64,000 nucleotides of DNA from Tethya wilhelma (lineage: Eukaryota > Porifera > Demospongiae > Tethyida > Tethyidae), in NCBI GenBank assembly GCA_964030475.1, contig CAXIPT010000079.1, positions 1-64,000 on the forward strand, written 5' to 3'. The notes beneath the pieces were generated by a model, which saw nothing but the letters and a program-made list of their open reading frames with translations, searched no databases and was not told where the DNA came from. The position numbers were made by a program, and so were the translations under genes. Each line of letters begins with the position of its first letter. Positions within the stretch are counted from its first letter, which is position 1. Shown piece by piece: positions 1 to 11,344 of the stretch.

Positions 1-979
1 AAAAATTCAAAAAAATAAGTAGTGTAGGAATGGGCAGTGCATTAAAAAGTATTGGAACAAGGCATGTCTTAATTTCGGCACATGACTACTTCATTTTTAT
101 TATTGATGCTTCATGCATGCATATGGATCCTCAGAATCGTAAATCCAATGATGTGCGACAATAGTACCATAGCTTATTTTTTGCATTGGTTCAAATTCCT
201 ACTAATCAGTTGTGGAGTAAACTATAACAAACAGGTATAAACCAAGAGTTGGGTATAAAAATGAAGTAGTCATGTGCCGAAATTAAGACATGCCTTGTTC
301 CAATACTTTTTAATGCACTGCCCATTCCTACACTACTTATTTTTTTGAAATTTTTACTACTTGTTCATTCACTTTTTTCAACACTACAGTGTGGAGACTA
401 TTAGACTGGTTAGTCCCTACAAAAAGATCAAGTAGAGGCTACACGCACTACTTTATGCTGGAAGAGGCTAATGCGCATGCGCATAATAATACCACGTGGA
501 TAATGACCTTTGAACTTCAGCTACAAAGATGGCTGCATTGTAGTACATGAATTTATATACTAAGTTTCAAAGCTTTCTAGTTTTTGTTTAGGCCTATATA
601 TGATGAAAACGAGTATCAAGGAATGTAGTACCTATGAAAAGAACTCACTTTGTGCTGTCAAACTTGGCTCAACACATTCTGGTTCTGTGGAAATCCTTTT
701 CAAGTAAGTCAGTTAGGAAGTACGTACGTACGTACGTAAGTAAGTTAGATGAACAAAAATGGCACTATTGTGGCTTCCCACTAGCGCTCTCCACGAGAGC
801 TGTGGAAAGTTTTAGTGAATTTTAGGCCTTACATGCAGTTGGTAATCTGTCAGTAAGAGCCTCTGAGCAAATTTGAAGGTTTCATTTTGTTTGACTAGAT
901 TTTTATAGTGACCAACATTTTGTATTGTGTCTATGGGACATTCGGCCCATTCCTACTATACGTACTACCGTACGTATGA
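1..979 (-). mobile_element. Helitron-like non-autonomous element, copy 1
   Basis: This copy of the ~1-kb family is cut by the window start. Read on the - strand the element opens with TCATACG and ends in ...CTACTTG. Bases 1-103 and 259-364 are near-perfect inverted arms of a long hairpin (3' end of the element). The middle (about 365-940) carries a fixed motif series: GCGCATGCGC, CCACGTG, TGACCTTTGAAC and AAGATGGC, then a small ORF (634-) ending at a CAA/GTAAGT splice-donor-like site and a (TACG)n tract. The TC end is a palindrome, ATACGTAC-GGTA-GTACGTAT. The flank is T (980), matching the A/T insertion rule seen in other copies. No transposase is encoded. Confidence 0.75.
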
Positions 980-3690
980 TAGTTTCTTGCATTTTTGAGT
1001 GTTTTGAGCAGCTGTTTTGCCTTAACATACCTGAGTAAACAAGCTATTATTCAGAGAGAATTAACAACCATCAGCTTTCCCTTGCTCTGGAGAGCATGCA
1101 GTTACACTATTGCATTTGCTACACACAATGGCTTAAGAAGATAAAAGAGACCAGGCAAGGATTTAAGGGGAGGGGTTCTGGAGTTGCAACCCCCAAAAAG
1201 TGCGTCAACTGCATGCATGTGTTTGAAATTTTGTGCTCACGCTCAGCTATAAATTATACAGAAAGTTGCTGCCACTCCTTGGAGAAAGGGTGGGGTCCGG
1301 GGACGAGACTACTGCCACACTAAAGCTTACTTTATAAATAGAAACAAATATTTATAGCATTTTAGCGCCAGGCTCAAAGCCGCCTTGAAGGGTACGTTGA
1401 TACTTACATCGCCGAAAAATTGCAGCCAACTCTGTACTTTGAACTAAATGGGCGTGACTGAAAACACTTTAAGGGGTGTGGTCCATTAATGAGTGGGAAT
1501 GGCTTCCAAAAATTTTCATCCTGCTTTGCGCATATTATTTACAAAACCAATATTCTCAGAATCCTACATCTGCCCCTGGAGACTGAACTTTGGTACTAAC
1601 TCAGCCAGTAAAATTTTCAGCATGTCATAAGTGAGGTATAGTCCGTGAGATACTGTAAAAGCAAAAATGATTCACTGCTATGGGTTTAATTTTAGCAGAT
1701 TACTTTAATATCCGTGAAATTCTCTATAACCCGTATGGAGATTATCAACTCAAGTACAAAAGTTAAAGCGCAAAAATATTTGACGAGAGCTAGACATCCG
1801 TAAAAATTATATATACCGTGAAACTTTCCCGCTATTGGCTGCCAAACATCAGTGTAACATCGTTGCATGTGTTTAGAAAAACCTCAAAGCAATATGATCA
1901 AGCTCAGAATGCAGTTTTGCAGAAATTTGTCAGCGATAAGACTGGCCCTCTTGAGAGAAAAATGAGAGCTGCAAAAACATTCACTCACATCCTTTACATT
2001 AGTGTTTTCAGCAAACAGATTAAGTTTCAGCTATAGTGAAAGTATTCATGATACCCATCCTCCAAAATCAACAACTGAAGTGAAATTAAGCTTTCACGGA
2101 ATGGCAACCCGGCCATTGTGCTAAATTCATCCCTGACTTCAGTGAAGTTTAATTGAGAGAGCTCAAAAAGAAAGCCTAGCAAGCATTTCAGAGAAGCACA
2201 AAGTTACTGACCAGTGATCCATGGCACCACAGATGCCTCTCCATTTAGACTGTCAGCTATTCTGAAAATGATCGAAGAATGATTACTTACATTAGCAGAT
2301 CTCACACTCCTGTTGAGCAGCCATAACAACAGACCGAAAAGGAAGCTCTTGCTATAATTTGGGTATAATTGAAAGATTGCACACTTACCTTTTTTGGAGA
2401 ACATTTCATTGCAAACCTGTTGAGTTAATTCTCAACAACACTCATTACAGACGACCTAAATGCACTGAGAGATGGAACATCTGTCTTCAAGAGTACTACT
2501 CTACCACAGTTCACATGAAAGGTGAAAAACAACCATGGAGTCAGTCTTTCTCTCTCGACATCGTGTCCTGAAGTAGTACATGATGACGAGAAATGAGCAG
2601 CTAGTTATGTTCACTTTCTTGCCTCTCACTCAATGCCTAAAGCTATAAGCCTATGTCTTTCAAACAAGCCAGTAAGCTGGACAAAACTCTGCAAAAGCTC
2701 AAGGAGTTGATCCAGATAAACAAGCTAGTGGATAGTGATCAGTAATGATCAAGAGATAAAAGCTACAAAATTTAAGATTTTTATTGGGCTCATGACAAAT
2801 TAACAGTTAACAAAGATTGTGATATATCATTCTCAAAGGAACTCGAACTGTCATACAAACTAATCTTGTCAACATGCTCTAGTTTTGGCTGATAAAGGCC
2901 ACCATTATTATTGAGAGAGAAGATTAGGTTTCCAAAATTGATCATGAAATCCATCAGAAAAAAATTTTTGAACAGATTTGATTCAAGACTGTTTATAGAG
3001 AGTGACAAGAAAAAAGGCACAATGATAACAGCTACACAGTAAAAACAGATGTGTCAAAATGACATGTGTTCATTTCTTACTCATGTGTCAAATGTAAAAA
3101 AATGTGTTAAAATAGCACACTTAGCTATAAATGGTGTGTCAAATACCTAAAGGTATGTCAAAATAACACAAGTTTGACAAATTTGACACACGGGTATACG
3201 TCTAGTGTGTAATTTTAACTCAGAGATCTATGTTACTTTAGCTCAACAACTGTGCTAAATCCATACAAGCAATTTAGGCATTATCTTCTCTGTTAGGACA
3301 CACTTTAGGCTATAACTGATAGCTGTTCAGTAATCAAAGCATTCTATTGTGTATTCATTTTTATGACTCATTGGCCAAACAAGATGACTTCTGGTAAAAA
3401 GGCAATACAATGAATACCTAGCAAGATCCTAAGAAGCTTCTACATCATTCTTTTCCAACCAGGACCGAAAGACAAACTCCTTTCAAGAGATTTTCAGCTC
3501 CCACAGCCCAAAACAACACAAAACTCAGATTTATTCCAATTAAAGCCCAACGTAAATACTATGACATCATTCTGTTTTGCGCATGCTCAGTAGTCATTTT
3601 TCAATCATAGAGACAGCTGCCAAAAAGAGAACTTTGTTTTTTTTGTGAAGACAAGAAAAAAGACTGTAAAATGAGTTGTGAGGAGTTATT
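980..3690. other. Intergenic stretch with no recognised gene
   Basis: No exon of the receptor family and no known protein is visible. ORFs here are under 80 codons with no recognisable motif. About 3040-3210 has scattered copies of TGTGTCAAA and its complement, which looks like a decayed small repeat. The rest looks like ordinary non-coding DNA. Confidence 0.5.
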
Positions 3691-3699
3691 TCTACAAAA

Positions 3700-4860
3700 A
3701 GAGAAACGCTAGAGTTGATAAAAGATGGAATTTACGGTAAGAAGTAAGATATCAACTTTTTTGTGGTGTGATGAAAGTTTGTAAATAAAACTATGATTTG
3801 TTTTGCCAGATAAAAGATTGTAGACGTGCCAAAGACGAAGTACAGTTACAGCGCCTGTGAATCTAACAACAAGAAGCTTGAAATCATAGTGTTTTCACGG
3901 TCCTGCAGTAATCTCAGTTGGAACCCCCTCAGAATCTGAAGGTCAGTCAAAATTCGACTTTATGCTGAGTCCTCTTGTTTGTTATAAGCCTTGGTTTTTA
4001 TCTATTTATTAGGCTTTCACCAGACCTACCTCATGAAGTTTGTTCAAGCCTGGCAAGATGATCAAGTCAAGTGTGCTGACTCTATATGTGACCAAATTTG
4101 CGAAAACCGACCAGGTAGTACTTTCCGCGAATTTTGAGTTAGCAATTGCAGAGTAATCTACGTCATTGCAGCTAGCTATATTCCTAATTTGAAGCAGCTA
4201 GGCGTTATAATTTTGGAGATATGAGCTCAAATATACTGACCGTTCATTCCAATTTTACTCGCTAAAATCGTGAGCGAATACGTTGCTAAGTGCGAGTACA
4301 CGAACTCCGTATACTATCCGTGTTACAATCAATTTATGTTTGTGGTACAATTTTCATGTAGTATCAGAATATGCATGAAGTAAGTCGAAGCGCTAGTTAA
4401 AACTTACTTTTTGAGCTTTTTCAAAGACACAGAAGACCAGAGAGCCTTCCAGGAGGATTCACCAACGAGGTAAGTAAGTCTACTAAGTAGAATAATGTAG
4501 CGGGTGGGCTGTAACTAGAGTAACTAGGCTATAAATGGCGCAGAAATAAGCGCCCAATAATAAATAGATGTATCTATACCTATTCTAACAGTAGAAAATA
4601 GTCTAGCTAACACTTATTACCCATTGAATCATAAGCGCTTAGCTTCTATCCCCCACAAATTTCATTGTAAACTTATAATACACAATGTACATAACATTCA
4701 TTCATTATTATGCAGATAAACAGCTCCTGGCATAGCCCAGCAATTCTGCAACACTGTAGGCCGTCTTCTGATGATCTTTAAGAGATTTCTTTCTGCTAGA
4801 AGTGTTTAGTTCATGAAGAATTCACTGTTTTTTGTTTGAAATTAAATATGCATTATTATA
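3700..4860 (+). other. Possible spliced transcript, function unknown
   Basis: A series of plausible splice sites lies on the + strand: a donor at about 3736 (GTAAGAAG), acceptor before 3811, donor at about 3943 (GTCAGTC), acceptor before 4012, donor at 4113 (GTAGTAC), acceptor before about 4434, donor at 4471 (GTAAGTAAG), acceptor before 4715, and an AATTAAA about 4839. The 4012-4112 segment is open in one frame (FHQTYLMKFVQAWQDDQ...). The other segments hold stops, so this could be a non-coding transcript or chance. A GCGCATGCTCAG motif at about 3579 may mark a promoter. Only transcript data could decide. Confidence 0.2.
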
Positions 4861-5145
4861 ATGAGATGCACAAGCAGCAGCTGCATCGTGTACTTTATCA
4901 GAATTATTAATCAATGAACATAGCTACATATCCCGTGTACTAACGGGAGAGAAGCTAGCCATGGCTGACATATATAGCTGCATTCAAGCGCTCATATCTC
5001 AGCAATTGAAGCAGCCCCACCCGTAAAATCTTGTCTGCAGCTCGCCAAGGTATGCCCCTCCCCTCTCGTGCAAAAAAATCAATTTCGCGCGCGCATCGCG
5101 AATTACACTAAAACCGCCGATTACTACGAACAAAGTTTGGTACTA

Positions 5146-5351
5146 CCGTATAGCTCCAAATTTTCGTGGTTCAAAAAGTTCGTGAAAAGTCTGTCTTTGC
5201 CGTTTTGAGCTAATTTTCGTGAATCTCGATCTCTGAAATTATATTGCCGATATACGGTTTTCTAAATATTCGTGGAGAAAATTTTCGTGATATACGGTCA
5301 AATCACGAAATTCACGAAAATATTGTACCACGAAAATTTGGAGCTATACGG
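5146..5351. mobile_element. 206-base TA-flanked MITE
   Basis: Terminal inverted repeats begin CCGTATAGCTCCAAATTTTC on both strands. The element is flanked by TA at 5144-5145 and 5352-5353, the target duplication of Tc1/mariner-type elements. A second element of the same length is at 8997-9202 and a clipped copy lies at 28672-28870. The ORF inside (about 5244) is palindromic element DNA, not a gene. Confidence 0.8.
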
Positions 5352-5533
5352 TACCTGGTCGGTTTTCCAAAATTCGGTCACATATGGTTTCTTATTTGTC
5401 TAAGTATTCAATGCATGGATACCACTGTCAGTATTCATATTTGCTGATGTTGTTTCAGTTCTGAAGTATTTTCTTTGTGATTCAAAATTGTTTTTATCAA
5501 GAAAAGTAAAATTTTAGCGCAGAAAAAGCAAGC

Positions 5534-5534
5534 N
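5534..5534. other. Single N, assembly join
   Basis: The N separates unrelated sequence from the TC end of a Helitron-like element. Similar single Ns are at 10253, 22046, 31536, 53597, 56304 and 62834. They probably stand for gaps of unknown size, because repeat or gene structure breaks at most of them. Confidence 0.7.
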
Positions 5535-5627
5535 TTGTGTTGTTAGATTTTTATGGCGATAAATATTTTGTATTGTGTCTATGGGACAGTCGGCCCATTC
5601 CTACTATACGTACTACCGTACGTATGA
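5535..5627 (-). mobile_element. Helitron-like element, TC-end fragment
   Basis: This is only the last ~90 bases of the family, ending in CGTACGTATGA before T5628. It lies 28 bases in front of the ATG of receptor gene A, where other family members carry the conserved 5' flank, so gene A has lost its usual promoter-proximal sequence or it is hidden in the gap at 5534. Confidence 0.7.
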
Positions 5628-5655
5628 TGATTGCATTAAAACTAAAAAGAACGAT

Positions 5656-8600
5656 ATGATCAGTTCAGCCCACATCATCACTATCATTGTAGTGGCTGTC
5701 TTCACCAGCAGTTGTGAGAGCCAAGGTAAGTATTAAAGCTAATCTTATGTACTCAATCATCTGCATGAGCCTAGCTAGCTCACATGGTTGAGCACATGAT
5801 TATAATAAAAACCTAGTAGCCTAGTTGACTTTAATGAAATTTGTGTAACAATCTGAATGCATTGTTAAACCATACTGGTCATTATATAATACTCCCTCCA
5901 TCATACTCTAGATGATGGTATTAGGATCAGTCTAGGAGACAGGGCGATCCCTAACCATGGACTGGTGACTACTGAGGATATTGGAATTGATCCTAATGGA
6001 ATGAATCTAATGGTGGGACTGAAGTGTAGCACTACCTATAGTGACTGCTGTTCAGATTCCACGGAAATATCATTTGATATGATTAGCAAGAATCCAAGTG
6101 GTGTTGGAAGTTGGAGATATGCTCATACTATGGATTATGTTTCTCGTCAAGTTGATCGACCTCAGCACATAGCTGGAATCACACGAAGTGGACAGGCAGT
6201 TTATGTCTTTCGTAATAGTGCAGCTGATAACAATAATGCACTAAATGGAATCTGGAGATGTGAGATTCCTGACTCTAATGGAGTGGAGAGGACCAAGTAT
6301 GTAGGAGTCTATAGTGCTAATTCAATGAGCAGTAATGGTGAGACACTAAGAATGAAAATTGTTTTGGGAGGACAGAATATGATACAATACTTCACATACC
6401 ACAGGTTCCTTGTCAGCTGTTGGCTCTATCCAGTTCTCTCTAGTGAGTGAAGACCCAGTGGAGTTCACCCTCACCTTCAGAACCACTGGAGGACCAGCTA
6501 CAGTTGTCACTTGGACAAGAGATGGAGTTGACATCTCATCTCTTGGAGACCATGATAACTACACACAATCACAGACTGTGCATTCACGTGTCGTTACTTT
6601 TGATGGTAGGGAGCAAGATGTATTCACAGCTGGAGACTACTCTAACATCCTGACAGTGAGAGGAAGACTCTCAGGAGTGTATGGAGTCAGTGTGACTAAT
6701 GATAGGACAACAACACCTGTTACTACTAACATCACAGTATTAGGTAGTATAATATTATAAAAGATTCATTGCCTGGCTTGGTTACAAGCATGCATGCATG
6801 TGTGTGTGCATTCTTAGATCACAATCAAGACATCATTGTTCAGAACAGTAGTGCTTCAATAGTATCTCCCATTACTGGAGACATAACCATTTCTTGGAGA
6901 GTAAGCAACAGTTCAATTGTCTCCAGATTCTTTGATGGATATCAGATCCAGTACAGAGTATGTCCTCTGGGGGGACAAACTGAGTGTGGTCAACTCCAAG
7001 TGGTAACTACTGCTGATACTGACATGACTGACTATCAACTGATAGATGTGACTCCATGGGCAATGTACGAGATAAGTATTGCTTTGACTAATAGGTCAAA
7101 CCATCACTATTTTGCTTCAGTCAGAGGATTAAGTCTTTCTGGAATTCAAATCTCTACAGCAGGTATAAGAAATAGTAACTGCTGTATTATAATGTTGCAC
7201 TGTGCCTCAATTTGACCAATTTCCCATGTAATAGATGTTCTAACTCCTGAGATTACTTCAGTGGCTGAACTAGCTAACATTACATCAGTCCAAGTCACCT
7301 GGAACCAACCAGAAGGAGGATTGGCAGTTGATGAATATGTTGTGTCTTATCGTCGCTTGAATGGAAGAGATGGACAGTGCAGCTCATTTCAAGATCAGGA
7401 TATTGTGACAGTGAGAGCTGTACCAATGATGAACACTGTAACCCTTCATTTGGAAGCGTACAGTGTCTATGCTGTAACTGTATCCAGCCGAAGTGAGACA
7501 CTAAATAGTGCAACAATTCAATTTATGACCAATTCCACTAGTAAGTACTGAATGACCTGATATTATAAATACTAAAATTAATGCATGAATCATTTGCAGT
7601 TCCATCTGGAGCCCCTCAAAACCTCACCATCATCACCTCCACCTCTGCCAGTGTCACCATATCATGGGACAGTGTGGAGTGTATCCATAGAAACGGACTC
7701 ATAACAAACTATTTTCTGGTGTTTACTTCGACAGCCGATCCCAAGGACAGTCGGGCAGTGCTCATTGATAACATTAACTCAGGTGGAAGCAATATGTACA
7801 CAGCAAATGGTCTCAATGCATCTTCTAGCTATCAATTTAAAGTGGCAGCTGTCAACAACATTGGTGTGGGGCCATTTGCTGTTGTGGGAGCTACAAAAGG
7901 TTGTTTACCGTTTATCATTGTTTGCTTGTATACATTGCTTGTATACTTTAGTACACATTGAATAGTTTGTGTGATATGTGTCAGGATGGGTGGGAACTGC
8001 ATGCGCCTGTGCTTTATAGCTTGTATTGGTGATGTGGGTTTGCTTTCATTTGTTATTATCATAGATTGTTTTATTTAGGCCTTTGTTTGAAAGTTTGGTT
8101 AGAGTTCCTAATTTGCATATCCAATAATATTCTCTCTGTTTTAACCATGTGTTTAAATTTTCTCTATCAAGGTAATGGGGTGCCATTTCCAGGGTCTGGA
8201 ATTTTATGTCTGCTCGTTTGTGGTTACTGTTCTGTATATGTTTTCCTATGCCTGAGCTATTAGATTGTAATATTCGGTATTTAATTGGTCTGGTTGACAT
8301 TCCAACGTATTGTGCTTTACAATCTTTATGTGTGCAAGTGGCTAGATATATGATGTTTTTGGTGTCGCAATTGTATTTTTCATAAGGGACAGGCAGATTT
8401 ATCGGGTGTTTGGTTCTGTCGTGGGTGCTTATTGCGAAAGTGTTAGTGGTTATAGGATTTTACAGGTAAAACAGTTCTTTTTACATTTTCTAATGGGGTT
8501 AGTGAAGTGATTTAATTTATCTTGGAACAGGTTGAGTGGATATTTTTCTTCAATGGTGATTGGATTGGTAGGGGTGTTTGTTTGACTGGTCTCTTTCGCC

Positions 8601-9894
8601 GAATCTTTTGACAGTGGGTCTAGTTTAGCTCTGACTAGGAGGTTTCTAAGTGATTTGTTACCTCTAGTTACTACTAGGGGTGGTTTGGGAAAGATTTGTT
8701 TAAGGGTCTGGTCATTTTTAATTGATTTCCAGTGTTTTCTGATTATGTTTTTGATTCGTTTGGTATCGTCATTGTAGGTTGTAACTAAGAATGTTTGGTT
8801 GAGTCTTTTGGGTTTGTTTTTCCTTTTTATGGTAAGGTGTCTATTATGGTGTTTGGTTCTGTGGATGATTTGTTTTGTTTCTATTGGTGGGTAACCTCTT
8901 TCATCAAGTTTAGCTATTAGCTTCTCCTGCATGTTTATGAAATTGTCCTTGTTTGAGTTAGTTCTTAGGTATCTCGTGGTTTCTCCAATCATTATACCGT
9001 ATAGCGGGAAATTTTCGTGGGGAAAAATTTTTGCGAATTTCGCGGTTTGGCAGCTTTCCGCGAAAATTTTCCCCCACGAAATTTGTAAGGTATGTGGTCG
9101 TCACGTATAGTTGAGACGCAATCCACGAAAATTTTCCCCGCGAATTTCTATTCAAGAAGAAAACGCAAAAATTTTCCCCCACGAAAATTTCCCGCTATAC
9201 GGTAGCTTTCTTAGTTTCAGTGGGGTGGTATGATTCGGCGTGTACATATAGTTGTTTATTGGTTTTTTTGATGTGTGTTTTTACGTCAAGTACGTTTGTT
9301 GCACTGAATCTTTCTCCTTTGTATAGTTCTAGATCTAGGAAGATTAGTTGGTTTTCATCTGCTTCGAATGTGAATTTAATCGTTGGGTGTATTTGGTTGA
9401 TTGCTGAGATAAATTCTTTAAGTTTCTCATAGTCAGATGCTAAGTAATCAACATAATGGTTACACATAGAAAGTTTAAGAGCAGCAGCTATACTCTATCA
9501 ATAAAGATAAACAATTACTTTCAGTTCATGCATATAATTATAACACACACATGAGCATGCACTCACATACACACATACACATACACATGCATATACACAT
9601 ACAATGTGTGTTGATCTTTTAGGCACTAGTATGTCAACTTCAATGTCATCGTGTACACCCACAGCTGCCGGGATGGCATCAGTGATCGTTATTCTACTTA
9701 TCATCATCACTGTTCTGTCTGGAATCATAATAACCAAATGGTAATAATTAATATATGTACTTCTCTATAATATTATATTATATGAAACATTAATCACATT
9801 GTATACCGATAAGTAAATGCCACACAATCTAATGCATGATTTACATTCCTTAGGATTTGCCGAAATAAATCTCAAGATAGAAACATTTCTAAAG
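5656..9894 (+). CDS. Receptor gene A: Ig-Ig-FN3x3-TM type II, tail exon missing
   Basis: Exons: 5656-5725 (signal peptide, MISSAHIITIIVV...), 5912-6337 (N-terminal Ig-like domain), 6405-6743 (second Ig-like), 6818-7162, 7235-7540 and 7600-7899 (FN3 1-3), 9623-9740 (transmembrane, SVIVILLIIITVLSGIIIT) and 9854-9894 (WICRNKSQD, juxtamembrane basic stretch). All junctions are GT-AG. The first seven are phase 1 up to the TM exon, after which the phase becomes 2, then 1, as in paralogs D and I. The tail exon with the tyrosine motifs is expected after 9894 but the assembly breaks at 10253. Intron 6 (7900-9622) is swollen by a Penelope-like element in the opposite direction. All exons are open. It is probably a type I membrane protein at the cell surface; ligand unknown. 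Confidence 0.85.
8046..9467 (-). pseudogene. Penelope-like retroelement fragment (RT end plus GIY-YIG)
   Basis: Read on the - strand, 9467-9203 encodes the end of a reverse transcriptase (HYVDYLASD matches the YVDD catalytic region with D to Y, then LIFLDLELYKG and YVHAESYHPTE). 8992-8450 continues with the linker typical of Penelope-like elements (KPPLVVTRGNKSLRNLLVRA) and CKKNCFTCKIL. 8440-8046, in another frame, holds a GIY-YIG-type endonuclease region (NIIYLATCTH...QYVGMSTRP, ending GLNKTIYDN). Frame changes near 8450 and a MITE at 8997-9202 show it is dead. It sits antisense in intron 6 of receptor gene A. Confidence 0.8.
8997..9202. mobile_element. 206-base TA-flanked MITE inside Penelope relic
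   Basis: Inverted ends CCGTATAGCGGGAAATTTTC are flanked by TA at 8995-8996 and 9203-9204. It has the same length as the copy at 5146-5351. It interrupts the Penelope reading frame, so it inserted later. Confidence 0.8.
9541..9606. repeat. CA/TA-rich microsatellite before TM exon
   Basis: A run of ACACAT/ACATAC units lies just upstream of the type II transmembrane exon of gene A. Equivalent tracts occur at 22318-22390 (gene D) and 45170-45245 (gene I), so it is inherited with the exon. Confidence 0.7.
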
Positions 9895-9957
9895 GTGCGT
9901 GTTATCACACTCATAACATAGCCTCCTATCCAGGCTTTCCTTGTGCATTTAAATTTT

Positions 9958-10143
9958 GGTGAGTAAAAACGAAAGTAAAACTACACACTTTAAACAAAGT
10001 GTGCTACTGCCACATGTAAACTGTCCCCCAAATGTACATTTCACTTAGTGTGCTATTTCCACATGGAAAAAGTGTCACCAAAAACTACACACTTTGTTTT
10101 TAACGCACCAAAATTTAACAGTGCATGCCTATGCATTTAAATT
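9958..10143. mobile_element. Small insertion with ~14-base flanking duplication
   Basis: Gene D-type paralog sequence at about 44820-44840 (opposite strand) gives the empty form. In gene A the same intron has an extra ~185 bases bounded by two copies of GCATTTAAATTTT. The insert has imperfect inverted ends (GGTGAGTAAAAAC... and ...GTTTTTAACGCACC) and repeats of AAGTGTG/CACACTT inside. It is probably a MITE of unknown superfamily. Confidence 0.5.
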
Positions 10144-10253
10144 TTTAAACACTGGCTATGTGAAACTAGGCCTGGGAATGATGCTACTCATAGCAATACA
10201 TGCATGGTCCCAGTATGGGTAGCCTGCATAAAGTTATTATTCATTGTTATAAN

Positions 10254-10767
10254 TGAAGTAGTCATGTGCCGAAACCGCACTGCCCATTCCTACACTACTT
10301 ATTTTTTCAAAATTTTTACTACTTGTTCATTCACTTTTTTCAACACTATAGTGTGGAGACTATCAGAGACTGGTTAGTCCCTACAAAAAGCTTGAGTCTC
10401 AGCTATTCATTATGCTAGAGTCTATTGCGCATGCGCATAATAATGCCACGTGGATAATGACCTTTGAACTCTACCTACAAAGATGGCTGCATTGTAGCAC
10501 ATGAATTTTTTTTATGCCCAACTCTTGGCCAGCAGGTTATATACCTGTCTATTTTAGTTTACTCCATTGCTTAGCCAAATAATTATTATAATAGTGAACC
10601 AATGCAATAATTATGATAAGCTATGGTACTATTATAGTGTACAAATTATTGCAACATGACACTGAAAAATCCATATGAGGGTTAAAAAATAAAAATGAAG
10701 TAGTCATGTGCCGAAACCGCACTGCCCATTCCTACACTACTTATTTTTTCAAAATTTTTACTACTTG
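10254..10767 (+). mobile_element. Helitron-like element, rearranged copy
   Basis: One hairpin arm (10254-10316) is followed by the body with the E-box/NRF1-like cluster, then a second loop-plus-arm unit (10512-10767) ending CTACTTG before T10768. It has inserted in the conserved promoter flank seen before other receptor genes, and starts at the gap at 10253. Confidence 0.65.
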
Positions 10768-10777
10768 TAAAAGTAAA

Positions 10778-10922
10778 AACAGTCAGTGAAAATCAATCTT
10801 GCTCCTTTAATAACTTGCCTGTATTTATGGGTGTGGCAACGCATGGAAATTCCCCACTTCCTGTATTGATTTGGACATGCGCAGTAGCTAGCTTGAGCTG
10901 ATGAGGTGGTGACCATTACCAT
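10778..10922 (-). promoter_or_regulatory. Orphan copy of the conserved receptor 5' flank
   Basis: It matches the block before genes B, C, D, F, I and M: GGAAATTCCCC (kB-like) at 10845-10855, ACTTCCTG (ETS-like), a CATGCGCAG half of the NRF1-like palindrome, then the CTGATGAGGTGGTGACCATT segment. The gene it should serve, at lower coordinates, is replaced by a transposon and a gap. Confidence 0.65.
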
Positions 10923-11015
10923 GCATTATTATTATCAATAATTTTATTGCAGTTTGTAAACTCTAATTGAAACTAATCATAGATATCATAATAATCTTAT
11001 ATCCATATTAGACTG

Positions 11016-11125
11016 ATGGCAAGTCCCAGACTCCCTGCAAGTCTCAAGTCCATGGAGACAATCTTGTTTTGACTTAGAAGAGATATTTACTTCATGGTAG
11101 ACAGCTTCTTTTGGTTTGTAGTTAA
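11016..11125 (-). pseudogene. Decayed type II tail exon
   Basis: The order of words (CCATGGAGACAATC, GAAGAGATATTTACTTCATGG, GTAGACAGCTTC) follows the type II cytoplasmic-tail exon at 21646-21803, but the reading frame is gone. Equivalent relics are at 19985-20080 and 56875-56965, always upstream of the promoter flank. Confidence 0.5.
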
Positions 11126-11344
11126 TCAGCATAAATCTCCAGTAATTATGCACCGCAAGGCCTAGCAGGGGTGGTGGTGGATGGATTGGAGAAGGTGACC
11201 AGAATAGATAATGAGTTATAACGGAAATTCTTGAAATAGAAGAACAATGGGAGCTAGGAGAGAGGCACTTGGTGCTTATTATAGCATGGAACATTAATTT
11301 TTATGTAGTATTTAAAAAAAGCAACTAATTATTAACTGCATGTC

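Noticed and set aside
715..745. Short tandem (TACG)n and (GGAA)n tracts as possible CRISPR arrays
   Set aside because: Simple microsatellites inside transposons; no spacers or cas genes.
5244..5447. ORF of 67 codons as a gene
   Set aside because: It lies mostly in the inverted-repeat MITE and has no domain.
7295..7516. Antisense ORF repeated in several FN3-2 exons (also 22941-23162, 29428-29646, 45844-46062)
   Set aside because: It is the complement of conserved FN3 coding sequence; its conservation is explained by the sense exon.
9498..9737. Antisense ORF over the TM exon of gene A
   Set aside because: It is the complement of the TM exon plus microsatellite; similar shadows occur in D and I.
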